From: JAFLCA01 sp041907145
GTDB lineage: Bacteria > Bdellovibrionota_C > UBA2361 > JAFLCA01
DNA length: 7,945 nt
Assembly: GCA_041907145.1 (NCBI GenBank)
Contig: JAYRHW010000074.1
Location: 1-7,945 of the forward strand
Direction of reading: 5' to 3'
Notes under the pieces: generated by a model
The model's database searches: none
Seen by the model: only the letters and a program-made list of their open reading frames with translations
Told to the model about the DNA's origin: nothing
Shown: one piece after another, positions 1 to 6,148 of the stretch
How positions within the stretch are numbered: position 1 is the first letter of the stretch
Layout of the letters: each line of letters starts with the position of its first letter
Program-made: the position numbers and the translations under genes

Positions 1-148
1 AGTCCACCCGTTGGTGCGCGCCGTCTTCGGCTTCGACGACCTGATATCCTCCCGCTGTGAGAATCGCACGCAGGAGTGCTCGGTTCGTAGCTGAGTCATC
101 GACCACCAGGATCTTGGGGTCCTTCTTATCTTGAGTATTCAGTAGCAT
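1..148 (-). CDS. Response regulator receiver domain, N-terminal fragment (gene continues past left edge)
   Basis: The minus strand from an ATG at 148-146 reads MLLNTQDKKDPKILVVDDS and then TNRALLRAILTAGGYQVVEAEDG before leaving the window. This is the first beta strand and helix of a CheY-like receiver domain: the hydrophobic strand ILVVDDS carries the paired Asp residues that bind Mg2+, and the segment ending in VVEAEDG is the second strand. The phospho-accepting Asp and any output domain lie outside the window, so it could be a stand-alone receiver, a DNA-binding regulator or part of a hybrid kinase. The ribosome site is weak (GGGAAG is about 16 nt upstream of the ATG). The family call is firm; the pathway is unknown. 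Confidence 0.85.
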   Translation of the reverse strand, partial: MLLNTQDKKDPKILVVDDSATNRALLRAILTAGGYQVVEAEDGAHQRVD

Positions 149-181
149 AGCGCAGTAATACGGGCTTCCCGGCCTACTGCA

Positions 182-210
182 ATTATCGGCAGCTCGAATT
201 CGTCCCTGAA
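182..210 (-). promoter_or_regulatory. Weak candidate promoter for the response-regulator gene
   Basis: On the minus strand GATAAT (182-187, 5 of 6 to the -10 consensus) is preceded, after 17 nt, by TTCAGG (205-210, only 3 of 6 to the -35). It would give a leader of roughly 25-30 nt before the ATG at 148. The poor -35 makes this tentative, and an imperfect AATTCG/CGAATT inverted repeat (197-219) overlaps it. Confidence 0.3.
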
Positions 211-314
211 TGGCGAATTGAAGCTCGATGATAACGAAACTGGAAAGTGGTTCAAAAGTTGCTGAGAAGCGCTTTCGGACGTTGATTTGTGGCCAAAAAG
301 GTAATCATTTAAAG

Positions 315-836
315 ATGCCTATACTGGATCGCCCCGCAACAAAACGCAGCTCCCTGTCCAAAATTGAACAGCCTACGGCTCGTTTGCCGCAGGGCGCGGT
401 TCTTGCAGATTCCCTGCGAACACTGGAAACACAACTTGCCCGCCGCGGCTTTCTCCAGCAGCAGGCCGCCGATAACTTCAATCCGCTTTTGTATCTGGTT
501 GAAACCGAAAGGAACGTATTTCTCTGGAAACGAGGCTGCTCGGTACTTCAGCAGGATGAATTTGAGTTCTGGGTCGATCTGGACGCGCTCATAGAAAAGC
601 GACTGCGGCAGCTTGATTTACTCGGGGGAGAGAACCCCTTCGTGAATCCTCTGTGGGGGATCTCATCCTTCGATCATTCAACTAAGGAACGCGAGCGCGA
701 GTACCTCATGAGCTTCAAGGCTGCGCTGCATAAGATCGAGCTCCATTTGCATGCTCTAAGCTGTGTAAGCAGCCTGCTGCTCAAAGAGCAAGAACAGCAG
801 CGCAAGGAACGGGTTGTCCTGCCGAACGCGCGGTAA
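315..836 (+). CDS. Unrecognised conserved-looking protein, mainly helical, about 173 aa
   Basis: I do not recognise a family. The protein has no signal peptide, membrane segment or obvious catalytic motif. Residues 1-25 are basic and probably disordered. Residues about 30-100 (LADSLRTLETQLARRGFLQQ onward to EKRLRQL) look like a folded domain rich in hydrophobic and aromatic residues. Residues about 105-121 (NPFVNPLWGISSFD) form a Pro/Trp-rich turn, and 124-166 look like a long amphipathic, charged helix possibly used for association. The frame is open back to another ATG at 228, giving 202 aa. I prefer 315 because the 228-314 stretch is AT-richer with weak third-position bias, but neither start has a good Shine-Dalgarno. 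It is divergent from a response regulator, which hints at but does not prove a regulatory or signalling link. Confidence 0.65.
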   Translation: MPILDRPATKRSSLSKIEQPTARLPQGAVLADSLRTLETQLARRGFLQQQAADNFNPLLYLVETERNVFLWKRGCSVLQQDEFEFWVDLDALIEKRLRQLDLLGGENPFVNPLWGISSFDHSTKEREREYLMSFKAALHKIELHLHALSCVSSLLLKEQEQQRKERVVLPNAR

Positions 837-837
837 C

Positions 838-868
838 AAAAAAGGGCGCCCCTCTCGGAGCGCCCCTT
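838..868 (-). terminator. Rho-independent terminator of the porin gene
   Basis: GGGCGC (844-849) pairs with GCGCCC (860-865); one C/A mismatch and two further C-G pairs close on a TCTC loop. Read on the minus strand, the GC-rich hairpin is followed directly by six T residues (843-838). It lies 25 nt past the porin stop codon. It has no T-run on the plus-strand side, so it should act mainly on the minus-strand transcript, although it begins only 2 nt after the stop of the convergent plus-strand gene. Confidence 0.88.
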
Positions 869-892
869 CGCGACTACTAAACAATCTCTTGT

Positions 893-2110
893 CTAGAAGA
901 AGCTGCTGAGCTGGAAGATCCACTTATTGGTGTTAACATCATCTCCATCTCCAAGGACGCGCTCATTTACGTGTACGTAGTTAAGCTGTGCCTTGAGGGA
1001 ATGACGCCACCAGAAGTAGTTCAAACCTGCCGTGACTTCATTGACCTTGTCGTTGCCGTTGCACATACCGACGGAAACCTTTCCATTGTCGCAGTCCAAC
1101 AGTCCGTAACGAGCGGCAACTTCCCAGGTCTTAGGCTCGAGGAAGTAACCAATTTGAGCATAGAAGCCCATCGGCTCTAGAGTCTCCGCACCATCAGCAT
1201 CCGGGTTATACTTCTCAAGGAAGTATTCAGCATGCGCGCTCCAGCCGTTCGACTTGAAGTTCGCATCGACGCTGAAGTTGTGCTGCTTAACGTCCCCACC
1301 AGCTGCTGCCTGCATGGCTTCCGAATAGGCATAGGCCGCACCAACAGATACGGCTGCCTCCTCGGTCCAATCCACGTCGCCCTCTTCGTAGGCGTTCATC
1401 TTTCCCATCGGGTTCCAGCGCGCTGCCAGAATTCCGGTGTGCTTGGTGTCCACGCCGCCTTTGTTGATTCCTTCACCATCGCTGATACCGTTAAAGATAC
1501 CTGCTGATGCGTTCCACGAGCCATCGCCGCCCTTGAAGTAGGCTGTCGCTCCCGAGCTGCGGCCGAGATTGAAGAAATCCGACGCAATCGAGCGATCAGT
1601 GAACTGAATCGCATGATCGGATGTATTATACTGACGGCTTACCTGGGTCTTGTACTGTCCCATTCTGACGCTCGTCCAGTCGCAGGCATTCCACTGCAAC
1701 CAGGCATCACGCAGATCGGGGGAGCGTGCGCCGGTGGAATCCTTGGTTCCAACGAAGTCGGTAGTCAGATTGTAGGCGAACTCCTCGTGCATCGCGGTAC
1801 CCGTGATGATGATACGAGCCTTGTTTATGTCGAAGCTCGAGGTGTTTTTCTTCCCAGCCTTCTCGTCGTTATCGTTGAAGCCGTAGCGAGTCTGGAAGAA
1901 GGTGTTCAGCTTCGCGGTGAACCCTGAATCAGGGAATTCAAACCGAGTGCCATCCTTCCAGTAGGTCTTGGACGCGGCGGCGCCCGAAGCAGACTGAGCC
2001 TCAGCCTTCGTAATTACTCCCTTCTCGACAAGCAAATCATCAAGCGTCTTGGCCTGAGAAATTGCCGGAGCGAGGAGCAACAAAGAAGCGAGTATGGTAA
2101 CTTTACGCAT
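893..2110 (-). CDS. Phosphate-selective-type (OprP/OprO-like) outer-membrane porin
   Basis: The 405-aa product begins with a signal peptide (MRKVTILASLLLLAPAISQA, cleavage probable after residue 20). A short segment follows (LDDLLVEKGVITKAEA, residues 23-38) of the kind found at the mature N-terminus of many OprP-family porins. From about residue 55 to the end the chain shows the alternating aromatic/polar pattern of a beta-barrel, with strands such as TAKLNTFFQTRYGF (65-78) and AYNLTTDFVGT (112-122), and it ends in Phe405, the usual outer-membrane assembly signal. Length is near the family norm. Family members form trimeric channels for anions, but specificity varies, so phosphate is not assured. 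Loop cysteines Cys340 and Cys350 could form a disulfide. The ATG is 11 nt after GGAGG (2122-2126), a slightly long but acceptable spacing. A terminator follows the gene at 838-868. Confidence 0.88.
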   Translation of the reverse strand: MRKVTILASLLLLAPAISQAKTLDDLLVEKGVITKAEAQSASGAAASKTYWKDGTRFEFPDSGFTAKLNTFFQTRYGFNDNDEKAGKKNTSSFDINKARIIITGTAMHEEFAYNLTTDFVGTKDSTGARSPDLRDAWLQWNACDWTSVRMGQYKTQVSRQYNTSDHAIQFTDRSIASDFFNLGRSSGATAYFKGGDGSWNASAGIFNGISDGEGINKGGVDTKHTGILAARWNPMGKMNAYEEGDVDWTEEAAVSVGAAYAYSEAMQAAAGGDVKQHNFSVDANFKSNGWSAHAEYFLEKYNPDADGAETLEPMGFYAQIGYFLEPKTWEVAARYGLLDCDNGKVSVGMCNGNDKVNEVTAGLNYFWWRHSLKAQLNYVHVNERVLGDGDDVNTNKWIFQLSSFF

Positions 2111-2419
2111 GCGTTACTTAGCCTCCAAATGTTGTCATGTGCATTTAATTGACGGACCATTGCACCCTCTTCGTTCAAGACAAGAGCTCGCTGGCTCCTG
2201 TACTTCACACGCAACCCCCGAGCAATTTTCCTGAACGAAGCTAGGGCCTTTTTAGGTTACGTTGAGTTAAAACTTCCATCCTCAACGGCCTTGGGTCAAG
2301 TCAAGAAGTCCTCATTAACACAATTCTAATTACCGGAATTGAATATTTTCTACTCTCTCTGCTACATTTGACTACACCTTGAGGGCTGATGTTGATCTGA
2401 TTCTTGCAATTAACCAGAA
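2111..2419. other. Divergent intergenic region between porin and acyl-CoA dehydrogenase genes
   Basis: This 309-bp stretch is visibly AT-richer than the flanking genes and I see no coding potential in it. It must hold both the minus-strand porin promoter and the plus-strand dehydrogenase promoter. For the porin only the GGAGG ribosome site (2122-2126) is clear; no good -35/-10 pair was found. A GTGCA...TGCAC inverted repeat with a 17-nt spacer (2139-2165) lies in the porin leader. A candidate plus-strand promoter is at 2339-2368. Confidence 0.6.
2339..2368 (+). promoter_or_regulatory. Candidate promoter for acyl-CoA dehydrogenase gene
   Basis: TTGAAT (2339-2344, 4 of 6) is separated by 18 nt from TACATT (2363-2368, 4 of 6). 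The -10 is preceded by TGC, giving an extended -10 motif that can compensate for weak hexamers. The predicted transcript would start near 2375, about 45 nt before the ATG at 2420. Confidence 0.38.
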
Positions 2420-3565
2420 ATGTCGTTTGAAAATCAAAACTCGGAACTCCTTGAGATGCGCGAATCAGTCGGCAAGCTGGCCCGCAAGCGCATTCCTGAA
2501 TTTCAAAGCTCCCAATTTTACAACACGGTCCCTCGCCCACTGTTCAGCGCGCTGGCTGAGTTAGGGATCGCCGGACTTTCAGTTCCGGAATCCTTCGGCG
2601 GCATCGCCGCAAATGCTCGCACCTGTGCGGCAATCATGGAGGAACTCGCTGCGATCGATCTTGGTCCGGCAATCTTTTGTTCGGTGCACTCGATGGTGTG
2701 TGGCATTATTAACCGCACCGGCTCCGCAGAAATTAAACAGGAGTATCTCCCTCGCTTGGCTTCAGGAGAATATTTGGGCGCCTTTGCCCTGACCGAGCCG
2801 AGCGCCGGTTCTGATGCGCGAAATTTAAAAACGCAAGCCCGGGCTGACGGTGATTTCTTCGTCCTTAACGGCAGCAAGTGCTACATCACCAGCGCTGGCT
2901 GGGCCGACGTTTATGTGGTCTTTGCCCGTACCTCTCCCGGCGACGGCAGCAACGGCATTAGCTGCTTCCTGGTTGATGCAAAGACAACCGGACTGAGCAT
3001 CAGCCAGCCTGAGAAAAAGATGGGCTGCGAACTGTCGCCCATCGCCTCCCTAACTTTTGAGAATATGCGCGTGCCGCGCAGCAAATTATTGGGCGAACTC
3101 GACAAAGGCTATTCCACGGCACTCAGCGGGTTGGCCGGCGGGCGAGTCAGCATCGCCTCCTGCGCTAATGGCCTCTCCCGATCCGCTATCGAAAGAGCTC
3201 GGGTGCATCTCGGAGAGCGGGAACAATTTGGCTCGAAGTTAATCGAGTTTCAGGGACTGCAATTCATGCTTGCTGATATGTATATGAGGTATCGGGCCGC
3301 CGAGCTTTTGACGCAGCAAGCTGCGGCGGATATTGATTGCGGCGCCGCGGCTGCCCAAGTTCGGCTTTCGTCTTCGAGTGCCAAGTGCTTCGCCACCGAT
3401 GCCGCAATGTCCATCACCACCGATGCAGTGCAGCTCCTCGGTGGCGCCGGCTATATCAAGGACTATGGAGTGGAACGCTTGATGCGTGATGCCAAGATGC
3501 TGCAGATCGTCGAAGGCACCAATCAGATTCAGCGCATGTTGATTGCGCGAGAGTTGGCGAAGTAA
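2420..3565 (+). CDS. Acyl-CoA dehydrogenase, FAD-dependent
   Basis: The 381-aa product has the normal length and full layout of a short/medium-chain acyl-CoA dehydrogenase, which oxidises an acyl-CoA to the trans-2-enoyl-CoA and passes electrons from FAD to electron-transfer flavoprotein in the cytoplasm. The N-terminal helical domain spans about 1-120. The FAD/substrate signature FALTEPSAGSDA is at 122-133, followed by the mid beta domain to about 225. The C-terminal helical domain carries QLLGGAGYIKDYGVERLMRD (338-357) and IVEGTNQIQR (363-372). Glu365 in the EGT motif sits where the catalytic base lies in MCAD/SCAD-type enzymes. Chain length and pathway (fatty-acid, branched-chain amino acid or other acid breakdown) cannot be set from sequence. 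There are no beta-oxidation neighbours. An in-frame TAA at 2411 bounds the start at ATG 2420; its Shine-Dalgarno is poor, but the N-terminus fits the family. Confidence 0.93.
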   Translation: MSFENQNSELLEMRESVGKLARKRIPEFQSSQFYNTVPRPLFSALAELGIAGLSVPESFGGIAANARTCAAIMEELAAIDLGPAIFCSVHSMVCGIINRTGSAEIKQEYLPRLASGEYLGAFALTEPSAGSDARNLKTQARADGDFFVLNGSKCYITSAGWADVYVVFARTSPGDGSNGISCFLVDAKTTGLSISQPEKKMGCELSPIASLTFENMRVPRSKLLGELDKGYSTALSGLAGGRVSIASCANGLSRSAIERARVHLGEREQFGSKLIEFQGLQFMLADMYMRYRAAELLTQQAAADIDCGAAAAQVRLSSSSAKCFATDAAMSITTDAVQLLGGAGYIKDYGVERLMRDAKMLQIVEGTNQIQRMLIARELAK

Positions 3566-3602
3566 CGTCAAATCGCTTACATCCGCGGAAGAAAAGGAAA
3601 AA

Positions 3603-3678
3603 TGGTGCGTCGGCAAGGGATCGAACCTTGGACCCGAAGATTAAGAGTCTTCTGCTCTACCAGCTGAGCTACCGACGC
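3603..3678 (-). tRNA. trnK: tRNA-Lys (anticodon CUU), CCA encoded
   Basis: The minus strand folds as a complete 76-nt cloverleaf. The acceptor stem is GCGTCGG (3678-3672) paired with CCGACGC (3613-3607), followed by discriminator A and an encoded CCA (3605-3603). The D stem is GCTC/GAGC, the anticodon stem GAAGA/TCTTC with loop CTCTTAA, and the T stem CAAGG/CCTTG with loop TTCGATC. Anticodon CTT decodes AAG lysine. The tRNA is followed on its own strand by a T-rich tract (3602-3589) that may help end transcription. Its 3' end points toward the 3' end of the acyl-CoA dehydrogenase gene, so the two converge. Confidence 0.97.
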
Positions 3679-3737
3679 ATCCTGTTGCTAAAAGATGAGA
3701 CTCTAAGGGAACTTAGGCTCACCCACAGCGGAGAGGG

Positions 3738-3766
3738 ATTTTGGACTAAAATTGAGGATTAATCAA
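3738..3766 (-). promoter_or_regulatory. Weak candidate promoter for tRNA-Lys
   Basis: On the minus strand TTGATT (3761-3766, 4 of 6) and CAAAAT (3738-3743, 4 of 6) are spaced by 17 nt. The mature tRNA would begin 59 nt past the -10, leaving a precursor leader of about 50 nt. It is a plausible match but not a strong one. Confidence 0.28.
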
Positions 3767-3871
3767 CCCCACCCCGCCTCGTTGCCTCCTGCAGGGAGTC
3801 CGTCTAAAGGGCCTAGCTGCTTCAATTGCCAGTCCGTTATAGTTTGAAAATCAGCATCCCGTGGAGGCGCT

Positions 3872-4288
3872 ATGTTTAAATCATGCACGCAGTGCAATTT
3901 GCCTACGAAGGAATTCTTCCTTCGTGGAGCTCGGCTCGCCTTTGGCATTTGGCTATTGTACGTAGGCCTCGATAAGTGGATGGGCGGAGCATCAAACTTT
4001 GTCGGCTACATTACCTCCGAATTTGCCAACACCTGGTCGCCTAAGGAGCTGAACACTATCCTAGCTTGGGTTATTTTGATCGCCGAGCCGGCTATTGGAC
4101 TATGGCTCATTATTGGAAAATGTCAGCGCATGGCCTGGGCAGCAGCCGCCAAGCTTATGTTCCTTTTGATGTTCGGACTGACCATCTTACATAAGCCGGA
4201 TACCGTGCATAACTTTGAATTCTTCGTATTTTGTTTGACCTGCGCCGCACTTGCTCCCGCTCCTGCTGATGAATGCAAGGCAGGCTAG
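3872..4288 (+). CDS. DoxX-like small integral membrane protein
   Basis: The 138-aa product has about four membrane segments, near residues 18-37, 60-82, 86-106 and 112-131. Its pattern (RGARLAFGIWLLYVGLDKW, then a short loop, then the AWVILIAEPAIGLWLIIG helix) resembles the DoxX/MauE-type four-helix membrane proteins, many of which are linked to redox or quinone-associated functions. The biochemical role of most members is unknown. The N-terminus carries a CxxC pair (Cys5, Cys8) before the first helix. A GGAGG Shine-Dalgarno (3863-3867) 4 nt before the ATG fixes the start; a TATAGT box at 3838-3843 could be a -10, but no matching -35 is visible. It is the first gene of a probable three-gene unit. 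A perfect 9-bp inverted repeat lies inside codons 12-18. Family assignment is moderate; function is not assigned. Confidence 0.75.
   Translation: MFKSCTQCNLPTKEFFLRGARLAFGIWLLYVGLDKWMGGASNFVGYITSEFANTWSPKELNTILAWVILIAEPAIGLWLIIGKCQRMAWAAAAKLMFLLMFGLTILHKPDTVHNFEFFVFCLTCAALAPAPADECKAG
3905..3925 (+). repeat. Perfect inverted repeat (hairpin) early in the DoxX-like gene
   Basis: ACGAAGGAA (3905-3913) and TTCCTTCGT (3917-3925) are exact reverse complements separated by TTC. The RNA could form a 9-bp stem with a 3-nt loop beginning 33 nt after the start codon's first base. There is no T-run after it, so it is not a terminator. It is coding (TKEFFLR), so it may be chance. Confidence 0.6.
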
Positions 4289-4315
4289 TATCATTACCCG
4301 TACCACGATTCGTCC

Positions 4316-5506
4316 GTGAGCAGGTTCGCCAGACTGCCCCGTCAGGTCGTTCTCCTCGGCTGGGTCAGCTTCTTTGCCGATATTTCATCGGAGATGGTAT
4401 ATCCCCTTGTCCCCCTCTTTGTCGTGGGGATACTCGGTGCACCTGGATTCTCCTTGGGCCTGATAGAAGGCGTGGCGCAGGCTGTCGTAAGTCTTTGTTC
4501 CGCGTTCAGTGGCATTTTTAGCGATCGCAGCGGGAAGCGAGTGTTACTCGTGCGCTGGGGCTACGGACTACCGATTTTCGGCAAAGCCTTGTTGGCGGTC
4601 GCTGGTTCTTGGGGATCGGTGTTGGTCGGACGAAGCATCGACCGCTTCGGCAAGGGCATTCGCGGCAGTCCACGTGACGCCCTGATTGCTAACGCAGTAT
4701 CGATTGATCGTCGAGGTTCGGCCTTTGGGTTACACCGCACCATGGATACTGCCGGCGCTGTGGTTGGAGTGCTAATTGCCGGGCTGATGATGTACTGCGT
4801 TGGCAGCGATGCGTCGGAGCTCGCATACCGCCGACTATTTTGGCTTGCCGCAGGATTTGCAGGAATTTCCGTTGTAGTTGCCTTACTCCTAAAAGGTGAT
4901 TCGACCACTGAGGAAAATGTACTCAATCGGCCGCAGTCTTCATTGCCCCCAGCAATGGTTCTCCCGGCTCTTGGCAGAACCTATTGGACTAATCTTGCAG
5001 TACTTGCGGTATTTTCCTTAGCGAATAGCAGCGATACCTTTTTACTACTGCGTGCGGCTGATCTTGGGCTAAATCCTTGGCAAGTAATCCTTGCCTACGC
5101 ACTTTGTAATTCCAGTTATGCTCTCGGCGCGTATCCAGCTGGAGTTCTCAGCGACCGAGTCGGCCGCTGGAACATGATTGCAGCTGGATGGACTATCTAC
5201 GCATTGGTCTATGCCGGTATGGCTCTCGGCAGTGAAACTTCTGTCTGGCTTCTCTTGTTCGGCTACGGATTCTATTTGGCCCTGACTGACGGCGTGGCGA
5301 AGGCGTTGATAGCCGATAGTGTTGGGGGCGAATACCGCGGCACAGCATTGGGAATGCTCTACGCAATCATGGGGATAACGACCTTGACGAGCAATCTTCT
5401 GGCGGGCTATGCCTGGGATGCCTGGGGCAAGGCAGCGCCATTTTGGATCGGTGCTTGCACAGCCTTGGCCTCTGTTGCGCTTGTCCTTATCACCAGAAGA
5501 AAATAA
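4316..5506 (+). CDS. MFS transporter of the 'DISSEM' type, probable drug/metabolite exporter
   Basis: The 396-aa product is the normal size for a 12-helix major facilitator superfamily proton-coupled transporter of the inner membrane. The first helix carries the ADISSEMVYPLVPLF signature (21-35). A loop 2-3 motif A (GIFSDRSGKR, 66-75) and its second-half counterpart (GVLSDRVGRW, 276-285) mark the two six-helix halves. A conserved DRFGKGIRGSPRDALIA stretch is at 109-125. A soluble inter-half linker spans about 193-222. Relatives are usually annotated as efflux transporters; the substrate is unknown. The start is GTG at 4316 without a clear Shine-Dalgarno. The frame is open upstream only to the stop codon of the preceding gene (4286-4288), with no ATG between, and residue 1 places the first helix well. 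It probably depends on translation from the upstream gene, 27 nt away. Confidence 0.9.
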   Translation: MSRFARLPRQVVLLGWVSFFADISSEMVYPLVPLFVVGILGAPGFSLGLIEGVAQAVVSLCSAFSGIFSDRSGKRVLLVRWGYGLPIFGKALLAVAGSWGSVLVGRSIDRFGKGIRGSPRDALIANAVSIDRRGSAFGLHRTMDTAGAVVGVLIAGLMMYCVGSDASELAYRRLFWLAAGFAGISVVVALLLKGDSTTEENVLNRPQSSLPPAMVLPALGRTYWTNLAVLAVFSLANSSDTFLLLRAADLGLNPWQVILAYALCNSSYALGAYPAGVLSDRVGRWNMIAAGWTIYALVYAGMALGSETSVWLLLFGYGFYLALTDGVAKALIADSVGGEYRGTALGMLYAIMGITTLTSNLLAGYAWDAWGKAAPFWIGACTALASVALVLITRRK

Positions 5507-5517
5507 AATTCATTGGT

Positions 5518-6012
5518 ATGACAAGTGAAACAGCTAAAAATCCCATCGGGCCCAAGGTCAGCATTGGGCACGTCCATTTGAAAGTCGCCGACCTGGAGCG
5601 TGCGATTGGCTTTTACCGAGATGTGCTGGGGTTTGATCTTACCCAGCGCTACGGCAAGCGGGCGGCGTTTCTGTCGGCTGGCGGTTATCATCATCATATC
5701 GGCCTGAACACTTGGGAAAGTCAGGGCGGACAACCGCCAGCCCCCGGTACCACCGGACTCTATCATCTGGCCATTCTCTACCCTTCCCGCGCCGAGTTAG
5801 CTGATGCCTTGCGGCGAACTATGAAAGCGGGCATTGAGCTTGACGGTGCCGCCGATCATGGTGTGAGCGAGGCGCTTTACCTGCGAGACCCTGACGGGAA
5901 TGGCGTCGAACTCTACTGGGATAAACCAAAGGACAAATGGCCGAAGGCCTCCGATGGTGGACTAGCTATGACCACTGATCCTCTTGATATCGAATCACTG
6001 CTGTCTGCGTAG
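5518..6012 (+). CDS. VOC-fold (glyoxalase/extradiol dioxygenase superfamily) protein, CatE-like
   Basis: The 164-aa product contains two beta-alpha-beta-beta-beta modules of the vicinal oxygen chelate fold: about residues 14-64 (IGHVHLKVADLERAIGFYRD) and about 79-135 (GLYHLAILYPS to DPDGNGVELYW). His18, His83 and Glu131 occupy the usual metal-ligand positions. The GYHHHIGLNTW segment (56-66), the VSEALYLRDPDGNGVELYW stretch and the terminal MTTDPLDIESLL are typical of the CatE-like group (B. subtilis CatE is called a catechol-2,3-dioxygenase). CatE itself is about 285 aa, so this protein matches roughly its first half. Dioxygenase, lyase or resistance activity cannot be separated by sequence. 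The ATG lies 11 nt after the MFS stop. The frame is open upstream to an ATG at 5443, but that would overlap the MFS gene with non-family sequence. Last gene of the probable operon. Confidence 0.9.
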   Translation: MTSETAKNPIGPKVSIGHVHLKVADLERAIGFYRDVLGFDLTQRYGKRAAFLSAGGYHHHIGLNTWESQGGQPPAPGTTGLYHLAILYPSRAELADALRRTMKAGIELDGAADHGVSEALYLRDPDGNGVELYWDKPKDKWPKASDGGLAMTTDPLDIESLLSA

Positions 6013-6148
6013 CGCCGCGTCAATACCAAGTTCGAGTCGCCTCAAGATTCTGTTTCTCTGCACCAGAAACTCCTGTCGAAATCAGTCAGATTAAGGATTT
6101 CGTGAAATCGCCCCCGGAGATTTGTCGATCAACCACTAAGTCGGTAGA

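Noticed and set aside
196..219. AATTCG/CGAATT inverted repeat as a regulatory site
   Set aside because: Six-base arms with an 11-nt spacer are expected by chance and there is no supporting context.
228..314. N-terminal extension of the unrecognised protein from ATG 228
   Set aside because: The stretch is AT-rich with weak codon bias and no clear ribosome site. The ATG at 315 is preferred, but the extension cannot be excluded.
2131..2155. Possible Pho box upstream of the OprP-like porin
   Set aside because: A CCGTCAA-like half is present on the minus strand, but the second CTGTCAT-like half at the expected spacing is not.
3603..3678. tRNA-Lys as an integration site with attached mobile DNA
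   Set aside because: The tRNA is intact, no repeat of its 3' end occurs elsewhere in the window, and no integrase is present.
4273..4521. Overlapping open frame of 82 codons across the DoxX/MFS junction
   Set aside because: It is out of frame with the well-supported MFS gene, Arg/Cys-rich and without family features, so it is a shadow frame.
5443..5517. Earlier ATG for the VOC protein inside the MFS gene
   Set aside because: It would add 25 residues unlike the VOC family and overlap the MFS coding region by 64 nt; the ATG at 5518 lies just after the MFS stop and matches the family.
6052..6109. Terminator between the VOC gene and the convergent AHSA1 gene
   Set aside because: Two small stems exist (GTTTCT/AGAAAC at 6052-6070; GATTT/AAATC at 6096-6109), but they are short, AT-rich and lack a T-run, so neither is a convincing terminator.
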